From Candidatus Latescibacterota bacterium (GTDB lineage: Bacteria; JAAXHH01; JACQVL01): DNA of 10,197 nt. A program made the translations under genes and the position numbers. The DNA lies in assembly GCA_016209865.1 (NCBI GenBank), contig JACQVL010000125.1, forward strand, positions 1 to 10,197, given 5' to 3'. Below the pieces are notes generated by a model. That model ran no database searches, was not told where the DNA came from, and was given only the letters and a program-made list of their open reading frames with translations. Shown here piece after piece: positions 1-7,912 of this stretch. The first letter of the stretch is position 1. Every line of letters starts with the position of its first letter.

Positions 1-362
1 ACGGACGCGCAGAACCAGGCTAACCGCGCCAGGCTGATGCCCGCCCCCGCCTGCACGTGGAGGCCTTCCTGCCGGATGGACCAGAGGGTGCCCGGCACCA
101 CCCCGTGTCCCTGAATCTTGATCACCACCCCGCGGAACCCCGCATCGCTGAACAACACGTTGCTCCCGTTCCCCAGAACGATCCACGGGATCGAACGCGC
201 GGTCACCCATTCGACCAATCCTCGCAGCTCGTCCACGGTCTCCGGAAGGCACAACAGATCAGCCGGCCCCCCGATCCGGAAGGTGGTATGGTCGGCGAGA
301 GGTTCCGACCGGCGGACTTTGTGGCCTCCGAGTTGTCGCTCAAGTTCTGCGCAAGCATCCAT
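1..362 (-). CDS. murB: UDP-N-acetylenolpyruvoylglucosamine reductase MurB (N-terminal part, runs off the window)
   Basis: MurB is the cytoplasmic FAD enzyme that uses NADPH to reduce UDP-GlcNAc-enolpyruvate to UDP-MurNAc, the second committed step of peptidoglycan precursor synthesis. Reading the minus strand from 362 gives an open frame of 120 codons to the window edge. It shows the family signatures TTFRIGGPAD at residues 26-35, LGNGSNVLFSD at about 63-73, and AGAGISLARLAW at about 105-116, all from the N-terminal FAD-binding (PCMH-type) fold. The substrate-binding domain and catalytic C-terminus lie outside the window. The start ATG (362-360) shares one base with the murC stop, giving TGATG. 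No Shine-Dalgarno-like purine run is visible just upstream, so translation probably depends on termination-reinitiation from murC. MurB following MurC is a common dcw order. Identity is firm; the 3' end is unseen. Confidence 0.95.
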   Translation of the reverse strand, partial: MDACAELERQLGGHKVRRSEPLADHTTFRIGGPADLLCLPETVDELRGLVEWVTARSIPWIVLGNGSNVLFSDAGFRGVVIKIQGHGVVPGTLWSIRQEGLHVQAGAGISLARLAWFCAS

Positions 363-1738
363 CAGCGTGTGCTGTCCAGCAGGCGAAGCAGTGCGTCCCC
401 CACCTCGGCGATATCACCCGCGCCGAGCGTCATCACGATATCCCCTGGCTGAAGCCGGTCGGCCAGCCTGCCGGCGACCGCGTCCTTCTCAGGGATGTAC
501 AGGACATCCTGCCCGCCATGCCGGCGCGCCGCCTGGGCGACCAGGTCGCCGGTCACGCCAGGGATCGGCGCTTCGCGGGCGGGGTAGATGTCAGTCACCA
601 CCGTCGTGTGCGCCTGCGCTAAGGCCCGGCCGAACGCGTCCGCAAAATCACGCGTGCGGGTGTACAGGTGCGGCTGGAAGATGGCGATGATCCGCCGTCC
701 CGTCCCGTCCGCGATCCCCCGGAGCGTCGCCTCGATCTCGGTCGGGTGATGGGCGTAGTCATCGACCACGGTGATCCCGCCACGCTCTCCCTTGATCTCG
801 AACCGGCGCTCCACGCCGGTGAACCGTTCTAACGCCGCTCTCGTCCGCTCGAACGGGATGGCCAGGTACTGCCCGACGGCGACCGCGGCGAGCGCGTTCG
901 TGATGTTGTGCCGGCCGGGAATCCGCAGCCGGATGCGGCCGAGCGCCGCCCCATGTGCCTGAACGGTGAACTCGGCGCGCAGGCCGTCAAGCCGGATGTC
1001 GTCCGCGTGCACATCCACCCCTGCGGACAGGCCGTACGTGACCCGCCGGCGCCGGATCTGCGGGACGATCCGCCGGACGCCGTCATCATCCCCGCAGACG
1101 ACGACGGGACGGGTCATCGGGACGGTGTTCGCGAATGCGGTAAACGCGCGTTCGATCGCGTCCAACGTGCCGTAACAGTCCAGGTGGTCGGCCTCGACGT
1201 TCGTGATGACCGCGACCGTCGGGGACAGGTGGAGGAACGACTGGTCGAACTCGTCCGCTTCAGCCACGACGTACGGCCCATGCCCGAGTCGCGCGTTCGA
1301 CTCGATCTCACGGACGATCCCGCCGACGATGAGCGTCGGGTCGAGTCCGGCCTCCAGGAACGTCAGGCCGATCATGGCGGTCGTGGTCGTCTTCCCGTGC
1401 GTCCCGGCGACCGCGATCCCGTACCGTCCCCGGAGGAATTCCGCCAGCAGGTCCGCCCGGGTGACGGTGAAGACTCCCCGTTCACGGGCCGCCGACAGCT
1501 CCGGATTCTCCGGACGAATGGCCGCCGAATAGACGACCACATCGGCCGGTCCGAGATGCGCCGCGTCATGGCCTTCATAGATGGTGGCTCCCAGTCGCCC
1601 CAGCCGATCCGTCACCGGAGAACGCTTGAGGTCCGACCCGGACACCTCGTACTGGAGCCGCAGGAGGAGCTCGGCCAGCCCGCTCATCCCGATGCCCCCG
1701 ATGCCGATCAGATGGAATCGCCGGATACCGTTAAACAT
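362..1738 (-). CDS. murC: UDP-N-acetylmuramate--L-alanine ligase MurC
   Basis: MurC is the ATP-dependent cytoplasmic ligase that adds L-alanine to UDP-MurNAc, the first amino acid of the stem peptide. The 458-residue product matches the usual MurC length. Visible motifs are the N-terminal UDP-binding loop GIGGIGMSG (12-20), the ATP P-loop GTHGKTTTT (112-120; the His before GKT is typical of MurC), AEADEFDQSF (159-168), the DDYAHHPTE signature (326-334) and LGAGDI (438-443). The start chosen is the ATG at 1738, ahead of FNGIRRFHLIG. It is preceded by GGAGG with a 7-nt spacer, and that Shine-Dalgarno sequence lies inside the last codons of ftsW. A longer open frame reaching 1903 exists, but its extra N-terminus is a shadow of ftsW. 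The start overlaps the ftsW stop by 8 bp, so the two genes are tightly coupled. murG, which usually sits between ftsW and murC, is absent. Confidence 0.97.
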   Translation of the reverse strand: MFNGIRRFHLIGIGGIGMSGLAELLLRLQYEVSGSDLKRSPVTDRLGRLGATIYEGHDAAHLGPADVVVYSAAIRPENPELSAARERGVFTVTRADLLAEFLRGRYGIAVAGTHGKTTTTAMIGLTFLEAGLDPTLIVGGIVREIESNARLGHGPYVVAEADEFDQSFLHLSPTVAVITNVEADHLDCYGTLDAIERAFTAFANTVPMTRPVVVCGDDDGVRRIVPQIRRRRVTYGLSAGVDVHADDIRLDGLRAEFTVQAHGAALGRIRLRIPGRHNITNALAAVAVGQYLAIPFERTRAALERFTGVERRFEIKGERGGITVVDDYAHHPTEIEATLRGIADGTGRRIIAIFQPHLYTRTRDFADAFGRALAQAHTTVVTDIYPAREAPIPGVTGDLVAQAARRHGGQDVLYIPEKDAVAGRLADRLQPGDIVMTLGAGDIAEVGDALLRLLDSTR

Positions 1739-2873
1739 ACTGCAGCCTCCGACGCCGGCCGTGGCTCCGTGCAGAGATGTTGAGCAACATCCCGATCCCG
1801 GCCAGACTGAACAACAACCATGACCCTCCGTAACTGATGAACGGGAGGGGAAGGCCGGTCGTCGGGATGAGACCGGTGACGACCGCGATGTTGAGGACGA
1901 CATGGGTTGAAATCAGCACCGTGATCCCGGTCGCTAAGAGAAACCCGTACAGGTCGGGGGCGCGCCGCGCGATCCGAATCCCGCGCCAGGCCAGGATGAG
2001 GAAGAGCAGCAGCACCGCGATCGCCCCGATGAAGCCCAGTTCTTCCCCGACGATGGCGAAGATGAAATCGGTGTGGGGATCGGGCAGGAACAGGAACTTC
2101 TGCCGGCTCTGACCGAGGCCAACCCCCGACCAGCCGCCCGACCCTAACGCCACCAGCCCCTGCTTGAGCTGGTAGTCCGCGCCAGGTAAGAGGGCCCCCT
2201 GATCGACATTCCCGGTAAGGTTCTGAAGATACGACAGGATGCGCTGCCGGCTGTGAGGGGTGGTGTGGAGCTTGATGCACACCAGGGGCAGGGCCACGAG
2301 GCCTGCGGCGATCAGGTGCGGGAGCCTGACCCGGCCGACGAACAGCACGGCGACCGTCGTCAGGACGAGCACCATCGCCGTGCCAAAGTCCGGCTGCTTG
2401 CCGATGAGGCCGAAGCTGAGTCCGAGCAAGACCAGGTAGGGCAGGAGTCCCGGCACGAATTTCTGGATCAAGTCCTGCCGCCGGTCGAGCGAATCGGCCA
2501 GGTACAGCACCATCGCCAGTTTCATCAGCTCGGCGGGCTGAAAGTTGAACGCGAAGAGCTTCAGGGTGCGGTTCGCCCCGCGGATTTCCAGGCCCAGGCC
2601 GGGGACGAACACCAGGACGAGGCAGACGAAGGACACGCAGAGCAGGGGGAACGACCACCGGCGGAGCTTATGGTAATCGAATTGCGCGAAGAAGAGCATC
2701 AGACCGATGCCCAGGACGACGCGGATCAGGTGGCGCTTCAGGAAGAAGCTGCTCTCCCCATGGAACATCTCTTCCGCCATCGCAAAGCTGGCGCTGTACA
2801 CCATCACCGACCCGAAGCCGACCAGCATCAGGGTCGTGATGAGCAGGGGCAGATCGATCCGGTATCGCTCCAT
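1731..2873 (-). CDS. ftsW: Peptidoglycan polymerase FtsW (SEDS family)
   Basis: FtsW is the divisome SEDS glycosyltransferase that polymerises lipid II into septal glycan with its partner FtsI. The 380-residue protein is strongly hydrophobic, with about ten membrane segments beginning near residue 9. Family motifs are VYSAS (25-29), FNFQPAELMKLA (109-120), KQPDFGTAMVL (159-169), YQLKQGLVALGSGGWSGVGLGQS (234-256 region), PHTDFIFAIVGEELG with the conserved Asp at 269, and GLPLPFISYGGS (340-351). FtsW is favoured over RodA by its place among ftsI, murE, murF and murC. The ATG at 2873 (MERYRID) is chosen because AAGGGAG lies just upstream; the open frame extends to 2981, but that extra stretch is murF in another frame. 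The loop at 216-233 (LQNLTGNVDQGALLPGAD) lacks the usual N/DPW-x-D-P element, and GGSS is GGSW here. It starts 11 bp after murF, with no mraY or murD between. Confidence 0.95.
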   Translation of the reverse strand: MERYRIDLPLLITTLMLVGFGSVMVYSASFAMAEEMFHGESSFFLKRHLIRVVLGIGLMLFFAQFDYHKLRRWSFPLLCVSFVCLVLVFVPGLGLEIRGANRTLKLFAFNFQPAELMKLAMVLYLADSLDRRQDLIQKFVPGLLPYLVLLGLSFGLIGKQPDFGTAMVLVLTTVAVLFVGRVRLPHLIAAGLVALPLVCIKLHTTPHSRQRILSYLQNLTGNVDQGALLPGADYQLKQGLVALGSGGWSGVGLGQSRQKFLFLPDPHTDFIFAIVGEELGFIGAIAVLLLFLILAWRGIRIARRAPDLYGFLLATGITVLISTHVVLNIAVVTGLIPTTGLPLPFISYGGSWLLFSLAGIGMLLNISARSHGRRRRLQYV

Positions 2874-2884
2874 TTCACGCTCCC

Positions 2885-4282
2885 TTACCCTGTGCCGGCC
2901 GCGGTGAGGGCGGCGACGATGTCTTCCATCTTCATCCCGCGCGATCCTTTGATTAAGATGATGTCGCCGGGTTTCGCACACGCCCGGATGCGGACGCTCG
3001 CGTCGTCGTTCTTCTGGCAGACCAGGATGGCACGCTCGTCCATGCCCGCCTCTCGCGCGCCGTCTGCGATCTGGCGCGCCCGTTCTCCGACGGTGATCAA
3101 CACATCCGCCGCCCCGGCGACCGCCCGGCCGACCTCACGGTGGGCCTGCTCGCTCTCCGCGCCGAGTTCGAGCATGTCGCCCATCACCGCGATCCGGCGT
3201 CCGGTTCTGGCGTTCGCTAAGGTGCGAAGCGCGGCGCGGGCGGAGACCGGGTTGGCGTTGTACGCGTCGTTGATCAGATGGAGGCCGTCCACGACACGAT
3301 ATTCCATCCGCATGGCAAACGGCTGCACCCCCGCCAGGGCCTCCTGCATCGCTCCGACGTCTACGCCGAACACGCGACCGACGGCGATCGCGGCCAGGGC
3401 GTTGGCGACGTGATGGCAGCCCGGGATGTTCAGGCGGAACGCCGGGCCATCAGTCAGCCGGAACGTCGTCCCGGCCAACTCCATCTCGATGTCCACCGCC
3501 CGGACGGCGGCGGCGGGCGTCAGGCCGAACGTGAGCAGCCGGGCGGTCGTGCGGTGCCGCTGTGCCATCACCAGGGGATCATCCGCGTTCAGGATGGCGG
3601 TGCCGTCATCGGGAAGACTGTCGAGGAGTTCCCCCTTGGCGCGGGCGACCGCCTCGACCGAGCCGAGGAACTCGAGATGGGCCGGACCGACGTTGGTGAT
3701 GACTCCAACGGTCGGTCTGGCCATCCGGGCCAGGCGGGTCAGCTCGTCCGGCTGGCTCATCGACAACTCCAGGACGGCCACCTCGTATGCCGGGCCGAGC
3801 TGAAACAGGACGAGCGGGACGCCGACCTGGCTGTTCAAGTTCCCCGGAGTTTTCAGCGTCCGGAACCGCTTCGACAGGATGGCGGCGGTCATCTCCTTCG
3901 TCGTCGTCTTCCCGTTCGTCCCGGTGATGCCGACGACGGGGAGTGCAAACCGCGAGCGGTACGCAGCCGCCAGCGTCTGGAGCGCCATGAGCGGGTCGGG
4001 GACGACGATCACGGGAGCCTGCTGTGAGATCTCCCTCGCGTGTTCCCGGTACCACGTCTCGGCCACGATCGCCCCGGCCGCCCCGGCGGCTAACGCGGCG
4101 GGGACAAAGTCGTGACCGTCGAACCGGTCCCCGGCCAGGGCGACGAAGAGTTCATCCTGTTTGACCGTCCGGGAATCAGTCGAGACGCCGACCACCGGAC
4201 GCACCCGGCGATCAGCCGTCTCGTCTGAGAGGGTCCCGGCCACGGTCTCCACGACCTGGCCGATGGTGAAGAGAGAGTTCAT
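2885..4282 (-). CDS. murF: UDP-MurNAc-tripeptide--D-Ala-D-Ala ligase MurF
   Basis: MurF uses ATP to join D-Ala-D-Ala to UDP-MurNAc-tripeptide, completing the cytoplasmic pentapeptide precursor. The 465-residue length is normal. The N-terminal substrate domain is seen in VGVSTDSRTVKQDELFVAL (31-49). The central ATPase domain has GTNGKTTTKE (121-130), PGNLNSQVGVPL (146-157) and VITNVGPAHLEFLGS (194-208). The C-terminal domain has LINDAYNANP (336-345), the MurF-specific signature, followed by IAVMGDMLELG (364-374) and IKGSRGMKMED (444-454). The ATG at 4282 overlaps the murE stop as ATGA. The bases before it read CCTCCTCTC, which is like the anti-Shine-Dalgarno and not a ribosome site, so the gene probably relies on ribosomes arriving from murE. 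The next gene is ftsW; the usual following pair, mraY and murD, is missing. Confidence 0.97.
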   Translation of the reverse strand: MNSLFTIGQVVETVAGTLSDETADRRVRPVVGVSTDSRTVKQDELFVALAGDRFDGHDFVPAALAAGAAGAIVAETWYREHAREISQQAPVIVVPDPLMALQTLAAAYRSRFALPVVGITGTNGKTTTKEMTAAILSKRFRTLKTPGNLNSQVGVPLVLFQLGPAYEVAVLELSMSQPDELTRLARMARPTVGVITNVGPAHLEFLGSVEAVARAKGELLDSLPDDGTAILNADDPLVMAQRHRTTARLLTFGLTPAAAVRAVDIEMELAGTTFRLTDGPAFRLNIPGCHHVANALAAIAVGRVFGVDVGAMQEALAGVQPFAMRMEYRVVDGLHLINDAYNANPVSARAALRTLANARTGRRIAVMGDMLELGAESEQAHREVGRAVAGAADVLITVGERARQIADGAREAGMDERAILVCQKNDDASVRIRACAKPGDIILIKGSRGMKMEDIVAALTAAGTG

Positions 4283-5736
4283 GAGAGGAGGTCTCGCACG
4301 ACGTCCCGGTCATCAAAATGGATGCGTTCCGACCCGATGTCCTGGTACGGTTCGTGTCCCTTCCCCGCGATCACCACCGTATCCCCGTCCCGAGCCAGGC
4401 TGAGCGCTTCCGCGATGGCTTCCCGCCGGTCGACGATCGACCGGCATCGGGCGGAGGGTTCTACGCCTCTTTCGATCTCCCGGATGATCACGCCCGGGTC
4501 TTCCGAGCGTGGGTTGTCGGAGGTGATGATGACGAGGTCCGCCGTCCGGGAGGCGATCGCCCCCATCTCCGGCCGTTTGCCCCGGTCGCGATCCCCGCCG
4601 CAGCCGAAGACGGCGATCAGCCGGCCAGCCGTCCACTCCCGCACCACGGCGAGGAGCGCGCGCAGGGCATCCGGGGTATGGGCATAATCGACGACCACGG
4701 TGAAGGGCTGGCCGCAATCGACCCGTTCCAACCGGCCCGGGATCGTTTCGACCGCCTCAAGCCCGGCCACGATCGCAGCGTGGGGGAGGCGCAGCGTCAG
4801 GCCAACCCCGAGGGCGGCCAAGGCATTCAACACATTGAACCGGCCGAGCAGCCGCAGGTGGACACGCCAGGTCCCGTCCGGGGTCCGGACGGGCAGGACG
4901 GTGCCGCGCGGGGTGACCTCCACAGTTCCGTCGACGGACACTTCGGCCGTCCGGTCGAAGCCGTAAGTCAGCGCCGTGCCAGCCGCTTCGGCGATGAACG
5001 ACGCGCTCGACGGATCATCCCGGTTGATGACCGCCGTCCCGTCCGGACTCAGAAACTCATGGAACAGCCGGAGTTTAGCCATACGGTACGCCTCGAACGT
5101 GCGATGGAAGTCGAGATGGTCTCGCGTGAGGTTCGTCAGTGCGGCCACCTGAAACTGCAAACCGTACACCCGGTTGAGGGCGAGGGCGTGGGAGGAAACC
5201 TCCATCACCGCGTAGCGCCCGCCCCGGTCGGCGATCATGCGCAGAAGGGCCTGGAGTTGAGTCGGGTACGGCGTCGTATGGGTGTAGTCCATGGGCAACG
5301 CAGACCCGTTCAGACGGTAGCCGAGCGTCCCGATCAGGCCGGTGCTCTGACCGTGTGCGCGCAGGATCGACTCCACCAGATGGGTGACGGTTGTCTTCCC
5401 GTTCGTCCCGGTGATCCCGACCAGGGTCAGGGCACGGGCCGGATGGCCGTAGACCCGGTCGGCCAACAGGGCCAGAGCGCGGTTTGAGTCGGGGACGACC
5501 ACGGTCGTCACAGCGGGAACACACGTCGGGCGTTCCTGCACGACCGCCACGGCACCGCGTTCGACGGCGGCTGGGATGTAGACGTGCCCGTCATGGCCGG
5601 ACGGCTCCCGGATGGCCACGAAGACATCTCCCGGTTCGATGAGCCGGGAGTCATGGGTGACCCGTCGGACCCTGACGTCCTGGCGTCCGGTGATGGTTTT
5701 CTCGTCAAGCGCGTCGAGCAAGTCGTTCAGCATCAT
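4279..5736 (-). CDS. murE: UDP-MurNAc-L-Ala-D-Glu--meso-diaminopimelate ligase MurE
   Basis: MurE is the ATP-dependent ligase that adds the third residue of the stem peptide to UDP-MurNAc-L-Ala-D-Glu. The 485-residue product has the three Mur-ligase domains. The N-terminal UDP-binding part contains THDSRLIEPGDVFVAI (27-42). The central ATPase has GITGTNGKTTVTH (107-119), MEVSSHALALNRV (178-190), LTRDHLDFH (203-211) and a candidate carbamylated lysine, Lys221, in MAKLRLF. The C-terminal domain has VVVDYAHTPDAL (347-358), FGCGGDRDRGKRPEM (377-391) and SDNPRSEDP (406-414). The DNPR form is the one associated with meso-diaminopimelate rather than L-lysine, so a DAP-type wall is inferred. Two ATGs are adjacent (5736 and 5733) and either could be used; no clear Shine-Dalgarno sequence is visible. 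It follows ftsI after a 41-bp gap that holds a hairpin, and overlaps murF by 4 bp. Confidence 0.97.
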   Translation of the reverse strand: MMLNDLLDALDEKTITGRQDVRVRRVTHDSRLIEPGDVFVAIREPSGHDGHVYIPAAVERGAVAVVQERPTCVPAVTTVVVPDSNRALALLADRVYGHPARALTLVGITGTNGKTTVTHLVESILRAHGQSTGLIGTLGYRLNGSALPMDYTHTTPYPTQLQALLRMIADRGGRYAVMEVSSHALALNRVYGLQFQVAALTNLTRDHLDFHRTFEAYRMAKLRLFHEFLSPDGTAVINRDDPSSASFIAEAAGTALTYGFDRTAEVSVDGTVEVTPRGTVLPVRTPDGTWRVHLRLLGRFNVLNALAALGVGLTLRLPHAAIVAGLEAVETIPGRLERVDCGQPFTVVVDYAHTPDALRALLAVVREWTAGRLIAVFGCGGDRDRGKRPEMGAIASRTADLVIITSDNPRSEDPGVIIREIERGVEPSARCRSIVDRREAIAEALSLARDGDTVVIAGKGHEPYQDIGSERIHFDDRDVVRDLLS

Positions 5737-5765
5737 GGTGGAGTAGGGACAACCCGGTGTGGTCG

Positions 5766-5785
5766 CCCCTTACTGGATCAAGGGG
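5766..5785 (-). other. Hairpin across the ftsI stop, in the ftsI-murE gap
   Basis: CCCCTT (5766-5771) and AAGGGG (5780-5785) form a perfect 6-bp inverted repeat around an 8-base loop. It spans the ftsI stop codon (5780-5778). A second pairing, CTGGA (5773-5777) with TCCAG (5786-5790), overlaps it and would exclude it. There is no T-tract on the downstream (minus-strand) side, so this is not an intrinsic terminator. This is the largest gap inside the operon. A role in mRNA processing or in setting murE translation is only inference; chance occurrence is possible. Confidence 0.4.
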
Positions 5786-7904
5786 TCCAGGACGATTCGC
5801 GCGGCGATGAAGAGATGAGCGCGATCGTGTCGATCGGACGGCACTCCAGCAGGCACCAATCACCGGGCACGATCAGCGTCCCTGGGGCCGGGATTTGACG
5901 AACGACCAGTCCTTTCCCTTTGACTTTGGCTTCGATGCCTTCCTGGGCCAGCCGGCTGACAGCTTGCCGGAGGCTGAATCCGATCACAGACGGGATGCGG
6001 ACGGTATTGCCCGGGAGTCCGTCGGTCTTGCTCTGAGTCCACAGCGGCCGGATTTCGGGGTCGATCGCGCTCATCAGCCCGTGACGGAGGGATGCGCTGA
6101 GGTCGAACGCCTGGGCGGTGGTGACCGTCTCCCGTGGGGCGGGGCGGAGCACCGCCTGGTAGAGCGGGCGGTCGCCCGTCTGCTTCGGGGGCGTCGTGAC
6201 CGGACTCTTCGGGAGGTTGACGATCCGCTCCATCATCTTGCGGAAGGCCGGAGCCGACACCTGGGCCCCGTAGTAGCCGATCGTGGGTTCATCGACGACG
6301 ATCAGCGCCGCGATCTGGGGGGTCTCAGCCGGGAAGAAGCCGATGAAGGACGACATATAGTTCTTGGTGTAGCCCCGGCCGTTCGTTTTCGCTTTCCAGG
6401 CGGTCCCCGTCTTCCCGGCGACGTCGTAGCCGAGGACAGCGGCATTCTTGCCCGTCCCGTTCACCACGACGCCTCGAAAGATGCCGGTCAGCGTCCGGGC
6501 GGTTTTCGGGGACATCGCCCGCCGGATGACGCGGGGTTGGACGACGCGGAATGACCCGGTGCTGTCGATAATGGCTTTGACTACATGGGGTTCCATCAGG
6601 AGACCGTCATTCGCCACGGTGGTGTACGCCATGAGCAGTTGGAGGGCGGTGACCGAAACCCCGTAGCCGATCGCCATGGTGGGGAGGGAGGTCGCAGACC
6701 AGGCAGTCGGGTTGAGGAGGACGCCTCGCGCCTCGCCGGGCAGGTCGATCCCGGTCGTGGAGCCGACCCCGAGCGCCCGGGCGGATTCGTAAAACCGCCG
6801 ATTGCCGAGTTGCTGGGCGATCTTGATCGTCCCCACGTTGCTCGAGTGTTCGATCACCCCCTGAAAGGTCAGCGTCCCGAACCTCTCATGGTCGTGGATC
6901 GTCCGGCCGGCCACGGTGATGGCACCGTTGTTGCAGAAGATTTCATCCTCCGGTTTAAACCGGCCCGATTCCAGGGCCGCCGTGGCGGTGACGAGTTTGA
7001 ACGTCGACCCCGGTTCGTAGGTGTCGGTGATCGGGCGGAGTTTCTGGCCGGCGGTCGGGAACGCATCGTGATGGTTGGGGTCGTACGACGGCTCGCTCGC
7101 CATGGCGAGCACATCCCCCGTCGACGGCTGGACGAGGATGATCATCCCGCCTTTGGCTTGATGCTGCTCGACGGCTTCGCGCAGGGCCTCTTCAGCGATC
7201 GCCTGACAGGCGGCATCGATCGTCAACACCAGGTCCGCCCCGTGCGTCGGGGGGTGATAGTCTTCGTCTATCCGGGAATACTGCCGGCCGGCCGCATCGA
7301 CCTGCACGATCGAGAACCCCGGACTGCCGGTCAGCATGCGGTCGTAGGCGAGCTCGAGGCCGACCAACCCCTTGCCGTCGATGTTGGTGAACCCTAAGAC
7401 CTGTCCAGCGACCGGGCCAAAGGGGTATGAGCGAAGGACTTCCCGAAGGACCTGCATCCTTTTCTTCAAGGGCAGCGTCGCGTAAAGGTCGCGGATTCGG
7501 GCGCCCGTGTCGGGATCGACCCGGCGGGCCAGCCAGGAGAACGTCGAGGGGTTGGTCAGCTTGACGAGCAGCCGGTCTGCGGACTGGCCCGTCATGATGG
7601 CTATGTGTTGAGCAAGCTGGCGGAGCTGATCGACATGCAGGACATCGCTTTTCGACGGATGGATGCCGAAGGAATCCACCCCTAAGTTGGCGGCGAGCAC
7701 CCGCAGGTTCCGGTCGAGGATCATCCCCCGCTTCGGGCGGAGGACGATTTCCCGTTGTTGTTGATCCTGGGCGCGTTGCACGTACCGTTCTCGGTGGCTA
7801 AGCTGGATGATGCCGAGTCTGACTCCCAGGCCCCCCCAGAAGAGGATCCCGATCCCGGCCATCAAGTACAGACGGCGTAGTGATAGTTTAGTGACCATCT
7901 CCAT
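5778..7904 (-). CDS. ftsI: Division-specific class B penicillin-binding protein FtsI/PBP3 with C-terminal PASTA domain
   Basis: FtsI is the septal transpeptidase that cross-links glycan made by FtsW. The protein has 708 residues, longer than a plain FtsI because of a C-terminal extension. It has one N-terminal membrane anchor (about 12-32) and a PBP dimerisation/pedestal region starting with RGMILDRNLRVLAAN (59-73). The transpeptidase domain carries all three active-site motifs: STFK with nucleophile Ser300 and Lys303, SSN (354-356), and KTGT (498-501). A linker of about 70 residues leads to a single PASTA-like repeat (about 636-688, IPSVIGFSLRQAVSRL onward). The first ATG (7904) lies 8 bp after the ftsL stop, and GGAAGG lies in that gap. 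The in-frame ATG at 7898 has better spacing to it and may be the true start. PASTA-bearing class B PBPs include SpoVD and PBP2x; the neighbours ftsL and murE point to the division enzyme. Confidence 0.95.
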   Translation of the reverse strand: MEMVTKLSLRRLYLMAGIGILFWGGLGVRLGIIQLSHRERYVQRAQDQQQREIVLRPKRGMILDRNLRVLAANLGVDSFGIHPSKSDVLHVDQLRQLAQHIAIMTGQSADRLLVKLTNPSTFSWLARRVDPDTGARIRDLYATLPLKKRMQVLREVLRSYPFGPVAGQVLGFTNIDGKGLVGLELAYDRMLTGSPGFSIVQVDAAGRQYSRIDEDYHPPTHGADLVLTIDAACQAIAEEALREAVEQHQAKGGMIILVQPSTGDVLAMASEPSYDPNHHDAFPTAGQKLRPITDTYEPGSTFKLVTATAALESGRFKPEDEIFCNNGAITVAGRTIHDHERFGTLTFQGVIEHSSNVGTIKIAQQLGNRRFYESARALGVGSTTGIDLPGEARGVLLNPTAWSATSLPTMAIGYGVSVTALQLLMAYTTVANDGLLMEPHVVKAIIDSTGSFRVVQPRVIRRAMSPKTARTLTGIFRGVVVNGTGKNAAVLGYDVAGKTGTAWKAKTNGRGYTKNYMSSFIGFFPAETPQIAALIVVDEPTIGYYGAQVSAPAFRKMMERIVNLPKSPVTTPPKQTGDRPLYQAVLRPAPRETVTTAQAFDLSASLRHGLMSAIDPEIRPLWTQSKTDGLPGNTVRIPSVIGFSLRQAVSRLAQEGIEAKVKGKGLVVRQIPAPGTLIVPGDWCLLECRPIDTIALISSSPRESSWTP

Positions 7905-7912
7905 GTCCTTCC

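Noticed and set aside
908-1783. Plus-strand open frame (291 codons) opposite murC
   Set aside because: Antisense to murC with its motifs intact on the other strand; Asp/Arg/Pro-rich product typical of a GC-frame artefact.
1739-1903. N-terminal extension of murC by 55 codons
   Set aside because: The extra residues are Ser/Arg/Gly-rich and read ftsW out of frame; the ATG at 1738 has a good ribosome site and starts at the conserved UDP-binding loop.
2253-3413. Long plus-strand open frame (386 codons) opposite ftsW and murF
   Set aside because: It lies antisense to two clearly recognised genes, its product is rich in Gln, Glu, Arg and His without any domain, and such shadows are common in GC-rich genes.
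4318-5487. Long plus-strand open frame (389 codons) opposite murE
   Set aside because: Antisense shadow of a conserved Mur ligase; no recognisable motif and low-complexity composition.
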